Of a stretch of DNA of 64,000 nt, positions 18,073 to 27,045 are shown in pieces. The stretch's first letter is position 1. Every line of letters starts with the position of its first letter. The stretch spans positions 1,426,001-1,490,000 of the forward strand of contig NZ_JAYERP010000001.1 in the NCBI RefSeq assembly GCF_034718895.1. Direction: 5' to 3'. Position numbers and translations under genes: made by a program. This DNA is from Paenibacillus phoenicis. Its GTDB lineage: Bacteria; Bacillota; Bacilli; Paenibacillales; Paenibacillaceae. The notes beneath the pieces are model-generated. The model worked only from the letters and a program-made list of their open reading frames with translations. It was not told the origin of the DNA and searched no databases.

Positions 18073-19251
18073 ATGACGTATAATTTCGACGAACGTGTGC
18101 CGCGGAGAGGAACCTACTCCGAGAAATGGGATCTTGGAAAGGAGCTGTTTGGGAATCCGGACGTATTGCCTTTGTGGGTAGCGGACATGGATTTCCGTTG
18201 TGCGCCGGCCATTGTCCAAGCCGTCACGGAACGGGCCAGGCTGGGGATTTACGGCTACACCTCCCGGCCCAAAGAATACCTGGAGGCTATCACCGGCTGG
18301 CTGGAGCGCCGGCATGGCTGGAACGTTCATCCGTCCTGGTTGACCGACACTCCAGGCGTCGTGCCTGCGCTCAGCGTAGCCGTTCAGGTATTAACCGAAC
18401 CGGGAGATCGGGTTATCCTGCAATCCCCGGTCTATAATCCGTTCTATGATGTCATTCGCAATAACGGACGCGAAGTTGCCGAAAATCCGTTGGTTCTCGA
18501 GGATGGACGTTACCGGATGGACTACGATCATCTGGAATCGTTGATGCAAGGCGGCGCGAAGCTGATGCTGCTGTGCAGCCCCCATAATCCCGGCGGACGG
18601 GTCTGGACCCGTGAGGAGCTGGAACGGGTTGGCGAGCTGTGCCTGAAATATGGAGTGAAGGTCGTCTCGGACGAAATTCACTGCGATTTGGTCTTCGCCG
18701 AATACCGTCATGTGCCGTTTGCATCGTTGTCTGAACCCTTTGCCGGAATCACAATTACCTGCGCGGCTCCTTCCAAGACGTTTAACATCCCTGGCCTCGC
18801 GACGGCTTATACGATCATTCCAAACGTGGCCATCCGCAAACAATTTGCCGAACGGATCAAAGCGCAAGCCATCGGTTCGCTGAACTTTTTCGGTCCTACG
18901 GCGACCATCGCAGCGTATACGCAAAGCGAGGATTGGCTTGACGCCGTCCTAGCCTATATTCGTGCCAACCGTGACTTCGCCGTCGCTTATCTCGCCGAGC
19001 ATCTGCCAGCGGTGGCCCCCGTTCTATCCGAAGGCACTTACTTATTATGGGTGGATTGCCGTGCACTGGGATGGAAAAAAGCTGAGATGAAGCAAGTGAT
19101 GTATAAGGAAGCCAAAATCGCCTTCACGGAAGGCTCCATCTACGGCGAGAACGGCGAAGGATTCCTGCGGATCAACCTGGCTTGCCCACGCTCGTTGCTG
19201 GAAGAAGCACTGGAGCGTTTCTGCGCAGCAGTTGCCGCTCATCAAGCCTAA
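18073..19251 (+). CDS. MalY/PatB-type PLP-dependent cystathionine beta-lyase/aminotransferase
   Basis: 392 residues from the ATG at 18073, with AAAGGAA upstream. Fold-type I aminotransferase features: LPLWVADMDF near the start, LCSPHNPGGRVW, SDEIHCDL with the PLP-binding Asp, and APSKTFNIPGL with the Schiff-base Lys. The MalY/PatB branch cleaves cystathionine or cysteine to pyruvate, ammonia and a thiol. Upstream is carbonic anhydrase; a terminator follows. Confidence 0.93.
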   Translation: MTYNFDERVPRRGTYSEKWDLGKELFGNPDVLPLWVADMDFRCAPAIVQAVTERARLGIYGYTSRPKEYLEAITGWLERRHGWNVHPSWLTDTPGVVPALSVAVQVLTEPGDRVILQSPVYNPFYDVIRNNGREVAENPLVLEDGRYRMDYDHLESLMQGGAKLMLLCSPHNPGGRVWTREELERVGELCLKYGVKVVSDEIHCDLVFAEYRHVPFASLSEPFAGITITCAAPSKTFNIPGLATAYTIIPNVAIRKQFAERIKAQAIGSLNFFGPTATIAAYTQSEDWLDAVLAYIRANRDFAVAYLAEHLPAVAPVLSEGTYLLWVDCRALGWKKAEMKQVMYKEAKIAFTEGSIYGENGEGFLRINLACPRSLLEEALERFCAAVAAHQA

Positions 19252-19284
19252 TCGCTGGGAACGAAATAACCAGCGAAAACACTC

Positions 19285-19321
19285 AAGCCGGAAGACCTCT
19301 CGTCTTCCGGCTTGTTTTTTT
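19285..19321 (+). terminator. Intrinsic terminator after malY-like gene
   Basis: AAGCCGGAAGAC/GTCTTCCGGCTT with loop CTCTC, then GTTTTTTT on the plus strand. The T-run touches the stop codon of the convergent permease gene. Confidence 0.92.
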
Positions 19322-20135
19322 AAGTGCGACGCATGTAAGCGCGGACCGTAATCGGTGCAAAAACCGCTACAATAACGGCTGCTCCGATAAGAGAGCTCAG
19401 CATATCTCCACCAATGGTTCCATGATTCACCAGCTCCCGAACCGCTGTCACCAAATGCGAAATCGGATTGATGTTGGCAAACCATTGCAGCCATTTTGGC
19501 ATCGTTTCAACCGGAACAAACGCATTGGACAGGAACGTCAACGGAAACAACACGATCATCGATATCCCTTGTACGCTGGATGCGGTTCGCGCGATAACGC
19601 CAAAGAAAGCAAAGATCCAGCTAACTGCCCAAGAACAAACGATCACCAGCAGCGCCGCAAGAGCGACATAACCAAATCCCCCATCCGGACGAAAGCCCAT
19701 CATGTATCCCATAGCAAACGTCAGGACGGTCGCAATCGTATAGCGGACCGTATCGGCCAGCAAGGCTCCGGCCAATGGCGCGATCCGAGCAATCGGCAGC
19801 GACTTAAAGCGGTCGAAAACGCCCTTCTCCATATCCTCGCGCAGTTGTACTCCGGTAACGACAGAGGTGGAAATGACGGTTTGCACCAGAATCCCTGGAA
19901 TAATGACCGGCAAGTAGCTCATCACATCCCCCGAGATCGCCCCGCCGAAAATATACGTAAACATCAGCGTGAAAATAATCGGCTGGAGCGTCACGTCAAA
20001 TAGTTGCTCCGGTGTCCGCTTGATTTTTAACAATCCTCGATACGCCATGGTCAACGAGTGACGAAGCGATTGACGGAAGCTGGTTTGATTCTTTAATGGC
20101 CGTGCGGCCTTAGCGTTAACAACCGTGTTGCTCAT
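19320..20135 (-). CDS. ABC-2 type permease (DrrB-like)
   Basis: 271 residues with about six hydrophobic segments and the ABC-2 signature region near residues 130-160. The N-terminal part GLLKIKRTPEQLFDVTLQPIIF is typical of DrrB-like drug-export permeases. It overlaps the ATPase gene by 4 bp (ATGA), so translation is coupled. Together they would export a hydrophobic compound or antibiotic; the actual substrate is unknown. Confidence 0.9.
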   Translation of the reverse strand: MSNTVVNAKAARPLKNQTSFRQSLRHSLTMAYRGLLKIKRTPEQLFDVTLQPIIFTLMFTYIFGGAISGDVMSYLPVIIPGILVQTVISTSVVTGVQLREDMEKGVFDRFKSLPIARIAPLAGALLADTVRYTIATVLTFAMGYMMGFRPDGGFGYVALAALLVIVCSWAVSWIFAFFGVIARTASSVQGISMIVLFPLTFLSNAFVPVETMPKWLQWFANINPISHLVTAVRELVNHGTIGGDMLSSLIGAAVIVAVFAPITVRAYMRRT

Positions 20136-21160
20136 GCGATTACCCCCTTCTGATCAAGAACATAAGCCTGAGGACCTGCGGTGTTCTCTTCAACGCCCCG
20201 CCCGGTCAGTGTCAAAAAGACTTCGTCCAACGTTGGTTTCTGAACGCTTAATTCCGCCAAATCCACGTCCGCTTCGCGCAAGGCGATCAAGAGGTCGGTC
20301 ACCAGATCGGCCTCCGCCATCGGGGCGGTAATTTTTCCTGCCTCTGCTGTGAGGGTGGAAGGCACTTTCAGCACCTGCTCCACAATGCGGCGAGTTTCTG
20401 CCAAATGAAGTGGATTCTTAATTCTTAACTGCAGCGACGAGGCTCCCACCGAGGTCTTTAACTCGTCGACAGTGCCTTCTGCGATGACCTGCCCGCGATC
20501 AATCACGGCGATCCGGTCTGCCAGTTGGTCGGCTTCATCCAGATACTGGGTGGTTAACAACACCGTCGATCCGGTCGCAACAAGACGGCGAATCGTATCC
20601 CACATCTGCGACCGCGTTCGCGGATCCAGCCCTGTCGTCGGTTCATCCAGGAAAATGAGCGGCGGCTGGGCAATCAGGCTCGCTGCCAAATCCAGCCGCC
20701 GGCGCATCCCGCCGGAGAAGTGCTTTAGCGGGCGCTTGGCCGCTTCCGACAACCCAAACTCCTCCAGCAGCTCCGCTGCTTTCCGGCGAGCCTCGCTGCG
20801 CCCCAAGCCTAACAGCCTGGAGAAAATGACGAGATTTTCCGTAGCGCTCAGCGTTTCATCCACCGAGGCGTATTGTCCGGTCACGCCGATCAGCTGACGG
20901 ACAATATGCTGCTCCTTGACGACATCGTGCCCAAAAATGCGGGCGGAACCCGCGTCTGGACGCAGCAATGTCGCCAGCATGCGGATCGTCGTCGTTTTCC
21001 CTGCCCCGTTAGGTCCCAGGACGCCATAAATCATCCCGCTCCCCACCTTCAGGTTCACTCCGTCTACCGCCCGGTTCGTTCCAAATATTTTCACGAGTCC
21101 CTCAGCTTCAATCGCCAGTTTAGTTGCGCCCCCCGTGAAGGCGGAAGTTTTCGTAATCAT
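20132..21160 (-). CDS. ABC exporter ATP-binding protein (DrrA-like)
   Basis: 342 residues. Walker A GPNGAGKTTT is near residue 50, the signature HFSGGMRRRLDLA near 145, Walker B LIFLDEPTTGLD near 168 and the switch region LLTTQYLDEADQL follows. The C-terminal about 100 residues match the extra domain of daunorubicin-resistance-type ATPases. The ATG has GGAGGA upstream. It energises the DrrB-like permease encoded next. Confidence 0.93.
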   Translation of the reverse strand: MITKTSAFTGGATKLAIEAEGLVKIFGTNRAVDGVNLKVGSGMIYGVLGPNGAGKTTTIRMLATLLRPDAGSARIFGHDVVKEQHIVRQLIGVTGQYASVDETLSATENLVIFSRLLGLGRSEARRKAAELLEEFGLSEAAKRPLKHFSGGMRRRLDLAASLIAQPPLIFLDEPTTGLDPRTRSQMWDTIRRLVATGSTVLLTTQYLDEADQLADRIAVIDRGQVIAEGTVDELKTSVGASSLQLRIKNPLHLAETRRIVEQVLKVPSTLTAEAGKITAPMAEADLVTDLLIALREADVDLAELSVQKPTLDEVFLTLTGRGVEENTAGPQAYVLDQKGVIA

Positions 21161-21237
21161 CTGTTAAGTCCTCCTATCCTTCAACCAATGTGATTTACAG
21201 TTAGGAGATTAACGGAGGTAGTTAAACTGAATTTAAA

Positions 21238-21270
21238 CGAAAAAAAAACACACCCTTGTTCGGGTGTGTT
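21238..21270 (-). terminator. Intrinsic terminator after methyltransferase gene
   Basis: AACACACCC/GGGTGTGTT with a five-base loop, followed by TTTTTTTT on the minus strand. Confidence 0.93.
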
Positions 21271-21284
21271 CATCTCTTGGGGGC

Positions 21285-22025
21285 TTAATTGGGCTTCGTT
21301 TTACGCAGTTCTTTCAGTTGCTCGTAAGCTTGCCCCAGCGCTTTTTTTCGCTGCTCCATGACTTGCAGGTGCTGGCGTTCAATCTCAGTAAACCGCTCGC
21401 TGTCAAAAAGGATCCAGTTCTTCATCATGGAAGCATCAGGAAGGATTTGTCTCCGAATCTCTTTTTGTTTCACAGCCACGCAGCACAAATAATTATGCTG
21501 CACTTCCAATTTCGTGATCTCGAACCAGGGATCCAGGCAGATGCCTAGGTTCCCCGCATAGAAGGTCTGCTTATGATCGTGGAAGGGATGATATCCGTAA
21601 GGCACCGTTACGATGAGGGTTCCGCCGTCTGCCAGCAATCGATAAGCATGACTGATCAAAACTCCGGGATTCGCAAAATGCTCCAGAATTTGTCCTAGAA
21701 TGACCGTATCAAATAGCTTATGACCTTGGAATTCAGTGACATCGGCTACTTTAAACTGAACTTTGGACCGGACAGGCTTAGATTCCCGGGACAACTCCCT
21801 TTTCGCATAATGGATAGCTCCTTCTTCCAAATCTAACCCTAGAACCCTGCGTCCTTCTCGGCCCAGGAGGATCGAAGTAATCCCTTGGCTGCACCCTACG
21901 TCAAGTACTCTTCTGCCAGTGACTTGACGGCAAATCCAGTGGATACGTGCTCTTGTTGCTTCATGGGACTTTTCCGAGTTTACCTGGCCATAATAGCGCT
22001 CGTTGACCCGATCCTGGTTTACCAT
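21285..22025 (-). CDS. Class I SAM-dependent methyltransferase
   Basis: 246 residues. The SAM-binding motif VLDVGCSQGITSILLG lies near residue 42, and VILGQILEHFANPGVLISHA marks the later core of UbiE/Coq5-like small-molecule methyltransferases. The C-terminal 60 residues are charged and helical. GAGGAGGTGA precedes the ATG. It lies directly downstream of a glycosyltransferase gene on the same strand, so a carbohydrate or glycan target is likely by context only. Confidence 0.85.
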   Translation of the reverse strand: MVNQDRVNERYYGQVNSEKSHEATRARIHWICRQVTGRRVLDVGCSQGITSILLGREGRRVLGLDLEEGAIHYAKRELSRESKPVRSKVQFKVADVTEFQGHKLFDTVILGQILEHFANPGVLISHAYRLLADGGTLIVTVPYGYHPFHDHKQTFYAGNLGICLDPWFEITKLEVQHNYLCCVAVKQKEIRRQILPDASMMKNWILFDSERFTEIERQHLQVMEQRKKALGQAYEQLKELRKTKPN

Positions 22026-22061
22026 ATTCCTTCACCTCCTCTAGTTCGAGGGAACCCGCGG

Positions 22062-22751
22062 TTATCCCATGAATTCTTTCAACACGTTCCGGATTTCCGC
22101 GGGGCTCAATCGGTCGCGTGGCGGTACTCTTTTGACTGAAGTATTATCCTGATGGATGACATTCACGTAGTTCCGGGGGGCAAGCAGTTCATGCGGTAAA
22201 TCGATCACATTGCCGTGCGTGCCCCGCCCTGGAAGTTTAACGCGGTATCCGTTCAGATACTCTGCTGTCTTGTACAGAAATACATAGAATTGTGGGGAAC
22301 GATGAAAGGTTGGTGCCATTTCGCTGTTAACACTGTCCCATAAATAGCCGTTTTGATTAATCAATGCGACGGTTTCGGACTTTGGCTGATAATTATACAG
22401 CTGCTGTACGTAAGTTTTATGATACAGATCGTCAGAATCCAAACGCGCGATATATAAATCATCGCTTTTGCCGGCAAAGGCTTTAATTTTCTCGATACTG
22501 TCGCGGTTCGTCCCAAACCAGATGTTGTTTGGAAACGGCGGTTGTTTTGACAATATGTCTGCAACAATCGCTTCGGTTCCTTGGGCGATCTTAAATATCG
22601 CCAGAAAATTCTGATTGGTTTGGGCTTTTAATGATTTCAAGGTAAAGTTGCGAAAGATCGCGATTCGTTTCTCCAGCCACGGCCGAGTAAGCCGCTCTGG
22701 ATCAAACCCAAACGTATTGAAATTGCTTTCAATCACCACTTTTTTGGACAT
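22062..22751 (-). CDS. Putative glycosyltransferase (rhamnosyltransferase-like)
   Basis: 229 residues. A GT-A-like metal-binding stretch LYIARLDSDDLYH lies near residue 103, preceded by FTLKSLKAQTNQNFLAIFK as in small glycosyltransferases of the putative rhamnosyltransferase family. There is no signal peptide or membrane segment, so it is cytoplasmic. It is separated by 36 bp from the methyltransferase gene. Donor and acceptor are unknown. Confidence 0.7.
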   Translation of the reverse strand: MSKKVVIESNFNTFGFDPERLTRPWLEKRIAIFRNFTLKSLKAQTNQNFLAIFKIAQGTEAIVADILSKQPPFPNNIWFGTNRDSIEKIKAFAGKSDDLYIARLDSDDLYHKTYVQQLYNYQPKSETVALINQNGYLWDSVNSEMAPTFHRSPQFYVFLYKTAEYLNGYRVKLPGRGTHGNVIDLPHELLAPRNYVNVIHQDNTSVKRVPPRDRLSPAEIRNVLKEFMG

Positions 22752-22987
22752 GCACTTCCCTCCTTGTCATAATAGCCCGTCTGATTGCTTTTACTTGCGT
22801 GTAACGGAGCTACCGATCTTTCACTATATGCTAGACAATAGGAGAAGGACAGGGACGTATTCCATAACGCACTGCAAAAAAAGTCAACCCAACCGCAAAT
22901 TTACTTTGCAGTACAAGCACACAATTCAAACCCTATTCGCCATCATAGACTGAAATGATTAAGCACGCGAAAGGAATGAAACGTCCG

Positions 22988-23698
22988 ATGCAACAAATCT
23001 ACTTGGAAGCCCAAGATTTGCTAAAGAGAATCAGAGACGCCATCGAGAAACAGAAGCCGTTTTCGTTAGTAAGGATTGGTGATGGCGAGAACTTGGTCAT
23101 GTCTCAGCATCATGTCTGGCCCATGTCTAAAGTGCTTCAGGAACGGTGGGCAATCAAAGCGAACCGAGGAGAAAAAGGCCTGACCCTTCCAAATTTACCG
23201 CTGCGCAACGCCGTGATTTCTTCCGTAAAAAAGGCGACCGTTGTAGGAATCCTGCCCGCCGGAGACAACACGATCAATGCCCCGGATTATTTAAAAAGAC
23301 CCTTAACCGATAAGGTTTTCTCCTATTACAAGATTCAGCCGCCTGTGATTTGCCATGCCGGGGTGAACCGGGAATTGGCCAAAATGGAGGAATTTTGGTC
23401 ACTCCTCTCCGGCCTGCGAATTATGGTCATCACACGGGAAGCCGCTAAGATCAAGGAACGGCTTAAAAAAGAACCCTATAACCAAAAAATCGTGCACGCC
23501 CTGCCTTTTGACCAATGGCCGGAGTACCGGAATACGATCAAGTGGATTACCGCTCATAAGGACAGCTTTGATGTGGCACTGATTTCATGTGGGGTCAGCG
23601 CAGTGGTTCTGGCTCAACAGATTGCCTCGATTACAGGCAAAGTCGCTCTCGATTTTGGCAAAGCAAGCAATATCATATTAAATGGGCGCCCCAATTAA
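22988..23698 (+). CDS. GT-D fold glycosyltransferase family protein
   Basis: 236 residues from the ATG at 22988 with AAAGGAA upstream; the in-frame extension to 22955 has no site. FSLVRIGDGE near residue 25, LPAGDNTINAPDY and the C-terminal FDVALISCGVSAVVLAQQI, ending in ALDFGKASN, match the GT-D-type glycosyltransferases found in Bacilli near surface-glycan genes. It is divergent from the glycosyltransferase/methyltransferase pair. The role in decoration of a surface polymer is inferred. Confidence 0.75.
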   Translation: MQQIYLEAQDLLKRIRDAIEKQKPFSLVRIGDGENLVMSQHHVWPMSKVLQERWAIKANRGEKGLTLPNLPLRNAVISSVKKATVVGILPAGDNTINAPDYLKRPLTDKVFSYYKIQPPVICHAGVNRELAKMEEFWSLLSGLRIMVITREAAKIKERLKKEPYNQKIVHALPFDQWPEYRNTIKWITAHKDSFDVALISCGVSAVVLAQQIASITGKVALDFGKASNIILNGRPN

Positions 23699-23784
23699 GT
23701 TGTGGGCGCCTTTGTTTGGCTCTGGCTCAGCCAGATTACTTTCCAATCCGCAGCGCTTGCTTCGCCTCCTGATCCGGGTGACAA

Positions 23785-23818
23785 AAATAAAAAGGCAGGG
23801 CTCATTGAGCCTGCCTTC
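23785..23818 (-). terminator. Intrinsic terminator after MFS gene
   Basis: AAGGCAGG-CTC/GAG-CCTGCCTT-type stem, then TTTTTATTTTTG on the minus strand. Confidence 0.9.
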
Positions 23819-23824
23819 TCAAGA

Positions 23825-25093
23825 TTAGGTTGTGCCTTCCTGGATTGCCGGTTTGCCAGCTTCCAGCAACGCTTGATTCCGTCCGAGAAAGAGCGATAGG
23901 AGCAAAATCAGCAGTCCCGTCGCGATGAGCAGCCATTCGATCGCAATCGCATCGGCAATGGGCCCGAAGATCAGCATCCCGATCGGCATCATCGACGTGG
24001 AGATCATGCTGAATACGCCAAAGATTCTTCCCATATAGCTTTCGTCGACCTTTTCCTGAATCATCGTCATCGTAGGGGTATTAAAGGTTGGCATTGCGAT
24101 CCCAAACAAGGTCATAAACGCCAGATAGATCCAAAAGACGGGGACGACGCCAAGCAAAAATGTACATAACCCCATCAATACCGTAGCCAAAGTCATCGTG
24201 TGCACTTTATTCTTAAAACCGCCCCACGCGGCAATCAATCCCCCTCCCGCCATCATTCCGATGGAAAAGGCGATTTCAATTGCGGTAAGCCGCCAGACCT
24301 CTTCGCCGTAAGTGCGGGTCACCTGAAGCGGGGTCAAAAACGCGGCCGGGGCCATCAGAATAAAAAAGACCGCCATAAAAGCAAAGAAGGATTTTAGATA
24401 GGCTTGTCGACGGATATAGGCCAGACCTTCTTTCAGGTCGTGAAAATAACCAGTTGATTGCGGACCTGAAGCTCGTTGATGGGTCGGAATCCGAAAATAA
24501 AGCAGCAGTGTCAAAATCGCGATCGCCGCCGTGACCACATCGATGAAGAAAATCGTTTCGATCGTCGCCAAAGTGAGCAGCGCAGCGCTGACAATCGGGG
24601 ACACGAACATAATGACTGCTTGAATGCTTCCGTTAATCCCGTTCACTTTCGTTAATTGGTCGGACGGTACGATTTGCGGCAAAATCGCCCCAACTGCCGG
24701 CGTCTGCACGCCCGAGCCAAGCGCCCGGATCGCAGCCATAACAAAGAGCAGCCAAGCTTCCTCATAGCCCATCAGGAATAGGAGCGCGAGGATCAGTGTA
24801 GCGAAGGCGATCATGCCATCCGACAGCATAATCAGCCATTTTCGGTTGTAGCGATCCGCCCAGACGCCCGCCACCGGGGATAACAGGAACGTTGGGATAA
24901 ACCCGCAGATGATATATAACGTCATCATGATCCCCGATTTCGTATTTAGCGTAATGTACCACATGATCGCGTACTGCACCAGCGAGGAGCCAAACAGCGA
25001 AATCGTTTGACTGCTCAGGAACAGGATGATGTTCCTTTTCCACTGCTCCTTTGATGTCGCTTGATTTGACCTGTCTACGTTATTCACGGACAT
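23825..25093 (-). CDS. MFS transporter, multidrug/macrolide-efflux type
   Basis: 422 residues with 12 predicted membrane segments. SLFGSSLVQYAIMWYITL at the N-terminus and the loop motif GVWADRYNRKWLIMLSD between segments 2 and 3 are typical of the MefA/enterobactin-exporter branch. It is expected to be a proton-coupled exporter of a hydrophobic drug. The C-terminus is short. No adjacent regulator is intact: the LacI relic upstream belongs to a different system. Confidence 0.9.
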   Translation of the reverse strand: MSVNNVDRSNQATSKEQWKRNIILFLSSQTISLFGSSLVQYAIMWYITLNTKSGIMMTLYIICGFIPTFLLSPVAGVWADRYNRKWLIMLSDGMIAFATLILALLFLMGYEEAWLLFVMAAIRALGSGVQTPAVGAILPQIVPSDQLTKVNGINGSIQAVIMFVSPIVSAALLTLATIETIFFIDVVTAAIAILTLLLYFRIPTHQRASGPQSTGYFHDLKEGLAYIRRQAYLKSFFAFMAVFFILMAPAAFLTPLQVTRTYGEEVWRLTAIEIAFSIGMMAGGGLIAAWGGFKNKVHTMTLATVLMGLCTFLLGVVPVFWIYLAFMTLFGIAMPTFNTPTMTMIQEKVDESYMGRIFGVFSMISTSMMPIGMLIFGPIADAIAIEWLLIATGLLILLLSLFLGRNQALLEAGKPAIQEGTT

Positions 25094-25172
25094 CCCCTCT
25101 CGATTTGGAAAATTACAGCATAATTATACTGTAAACGAATCCAAACAACCAAATCAATGGAAAGAATAATTT

Positions 25173-25200
25173 TAAAAAAAGAACCCCGTATCCCGGGGTT
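25173..25200 (-). terminator. Intrinsic terminator at the truncated end of the permease relic
   Basis: AACCCCG/CGGGGTT followed by CTTTTTTT on the minus strand. It directly abuts the point where the permease reading frame is lost. Confidence 0.85.
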
Positions 25201-25549
25201 ACATCCATGCGTCAGCAGGAACGAGAACAAGAACATTCGCTTCAGCGGAAACTGGATTCTGGCGAACGCATATGCGGTCGGGATGCAGATGAGGATCGAT
25301 AACGCCGTTACAATCGCCGCGATCAAGAACGACAACGAAATCGAGGAGACGATATCGTCCTTGGCTAATACGAAGTTCCACCATTTGAACCCCCAAGTCG
25401 CCGGCAAGACGTCCGGATAGTTCCACTTCTCGCTAAACGCCAGCACCAGCAGGTTCAAGAGCGGACCGGCAAAAAATATCGCAAACACGGTGAGCAGCGA
25501 GCAGCACAAACTCGATGATTCGCCTTACCCTACTTTTTTCCAATACCAT
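25201..25549 (-). pseudogene. Relic of an ABC transporter permease (5' part, frameshifted)
   Basis: Reading starts at an ATG near 25549 (MVLEKSRVRRIIEFVLLAAH), then shifts frame at about 25510 and continues as TVFAIFFAGPLLNLLVLAF and AIVTALSILICIPTAYAFAR. These are the first membrane segments of a BPD-type permease of the sugar or polyamine class. After FSFLLTHG the homology stops and a terminator follows, so most of the gene, including the EAA loop, is deleted. It is non-functional. Confidence 0.8.
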
Positions 25550-25559
25550 CCCATTCAGG

Positions 25560-25905
25560 TCACTCCCTTCCTTCCGTTGATTGACGTTTGACAACATGAC
25601 TTTCGTATTCCACCAGCTTAGGCAAATCCGCTTCACCGCGGATCAGCTTGTCCAACAGCTCCACCGCATCCCTCCCGATGCCGGCGGTATCCACGCTGAC
25701 CGTGGACAGCGACGGCGAATACATGCGGCCAAGCTCGATATCGTCGTACCCCAAGACGGCAACCTCCTGAGGGATCTGAACACCTCGGTCCAGCAACAGC
25801 TTCATCGCGCCCAGCACCAGCATGTCGTTTGTCGTAAACAGCGCAGGATATCTTTGATTCCGAAAGTCCGGGAAGTACGTCTCCATCTTTTTCATCCTTA
25901 TTCAT
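25560..25905 (-). pseudogene. Relic of a LacI-family regulator (C-terminal part only)
   Basis: About 111 residues match the C-terminal effector domain of LacI/GalR regulators: ALFTTNDMLVLGAMKLLLDRG, VAVLGYDDIELGRMYSPSLSTV and HVVKRQST. The N-terminal HTH and first subdomain are absent; reading upstream meets a stop at once. Its stop lies 11 bp before the permease relic, so both are leftovers of one degraded uptake locus. Confidence 0.8.
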
Positions 25906-25956
25906 TTTCAGCAATCTGTATGTGTGCCGATGAACCTTCACCTGCCCGATTGCTTC

Positions 25957-26877
25957 TTACCGGCCTTGCAGCATGATTCGGTATGCAGGGTATTGATGGA
26001 TGGCGATGCCGCCAAATCCTGCATGCTTCGCATAATAAGCGTTGATGGCCTGAATTTGCTGGTTCATGTAAACCAAGCCTTTGTTATAGTACGTAATCTC
26101 GTTTGGAATCGTAGATCCGTTTGGCGGACTGGTTTCTGCACCGATATAGACCTTCTTACCCAAGCTTGCAGCATAATCGGCTTCCGCCAAGGATGCGCGA
26201 ATTTGCCGATCAGCTGTGTCGCGGTAGGCCATGACGGAAACAGTGTCCACGATATCCAATACGAAATAACTTAACGGCTTCCGTTGTCCGCCCGTCTCCA
26301 CTATCACCGGATTTTCTCCCGTAGCATACCAGCAAGGAATCGCCGCGTTAAACTCCAGTGGATCGCCGCTGGCGCGAATTTCTGCCGCGATTTTCTTCAA
26401 GACCTGCAGGTATTGATAATTGATGGATCCTCGCTTCGTTTGGTATTCCGGCAACGTGTGCGGCTCGATATCAAATTGAATGCCGTCAAAGGTGCTGGCC
26501 GGGTGGGAAGCATTAAACGACAGCACCTGCCGAAGCTCTGCGAGTGCATCGCGATGTCGGCCTTCCAAGGCCCACTCTGCTCTTCCGACCAGCGCAAAGA
26601 CGCGAATTCCCTCCGCATGTGCCCGATAGATCAGTTCCGTATAGGTTGCCGGCTGATCCGGCAGCGTTCTGCTTGTTCCGATAAACAGCAGGTTGATGTC
26701 CTGCTCCTTCAGAAACTCCAACAAAGACGTGATCTTTTGCGAATTGGAAGCCGCATCATAAAAATCCCATGCCCAAATCGCTTTGGTTGGCCGCGCCTCT
26801 GCTTGGGCCGGAGACGAAACTCCAAAAACCCCCGTCAAACAGACTGCCAACAACAGCAGGATTGCCTTGTTCTTCAC
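25957..26877 (-). CDS. Secreted TIM-barrel-like protein of unknown activity
   Basis: 306 residues from a GTG at 26877 with GAGGA upstream. A signal peptide runs to about AQA at residue 26. The body looks like an alpha/beta barrel: AIWAWDFYDA, INLLFIGTSRT, IRVFALVGRAEW, FDGIQFDIEPH near residue 138, VSVMAYRDTAD and KVYIGAETS. The acidic FDGIQFDIEPH strand recalls GH18-like active sites, but the family is not identified. It is probably a secreted glycan-active enzyme, in keeping with its neighbours. Confidence 0.7.
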   Translation of the reverse strand: MKNKAILLLLAVCLTGVFGVSSPAQAEARPTKAIWAWDFYDAASNSQKITSLLEFLKEQDINLLFIGTSRTLPDQPATYTELIYRAHAEGIRVFALVGRAEWALEGRHRDALAELRQVLSFNASHPASTFDGIQFDIEPHTLPEYQTKRGSINYQYLQVLKKIAAEIRASGDPLEFNAAIPCWYATGENPVIVETGGQRKPLSYFVLDIVDTVSVMAYRDTADRQIRASLAEADYAASLGKKVYIGAETSPPNGSTIPNEITYYNKGLVYMNQQIQAINAYYAKHAGFGGIAIHQYPAYRIMLQGR

Positions 26878-27045
26878 TCGGTCCTCTACACTCCATTCCT
26901 TCTCTGATTTCCCTGCGATGCGATAAACAATTGGCCGTACTCCTTACAGGGCGATTCGATTCAGAATGAGATTATCATAAAAAGGATGAGCGCAAATGAT
27001 CTGTTCGGCCTATTGTAGAGGGATTCAAGCCCTGATTATTCGACA

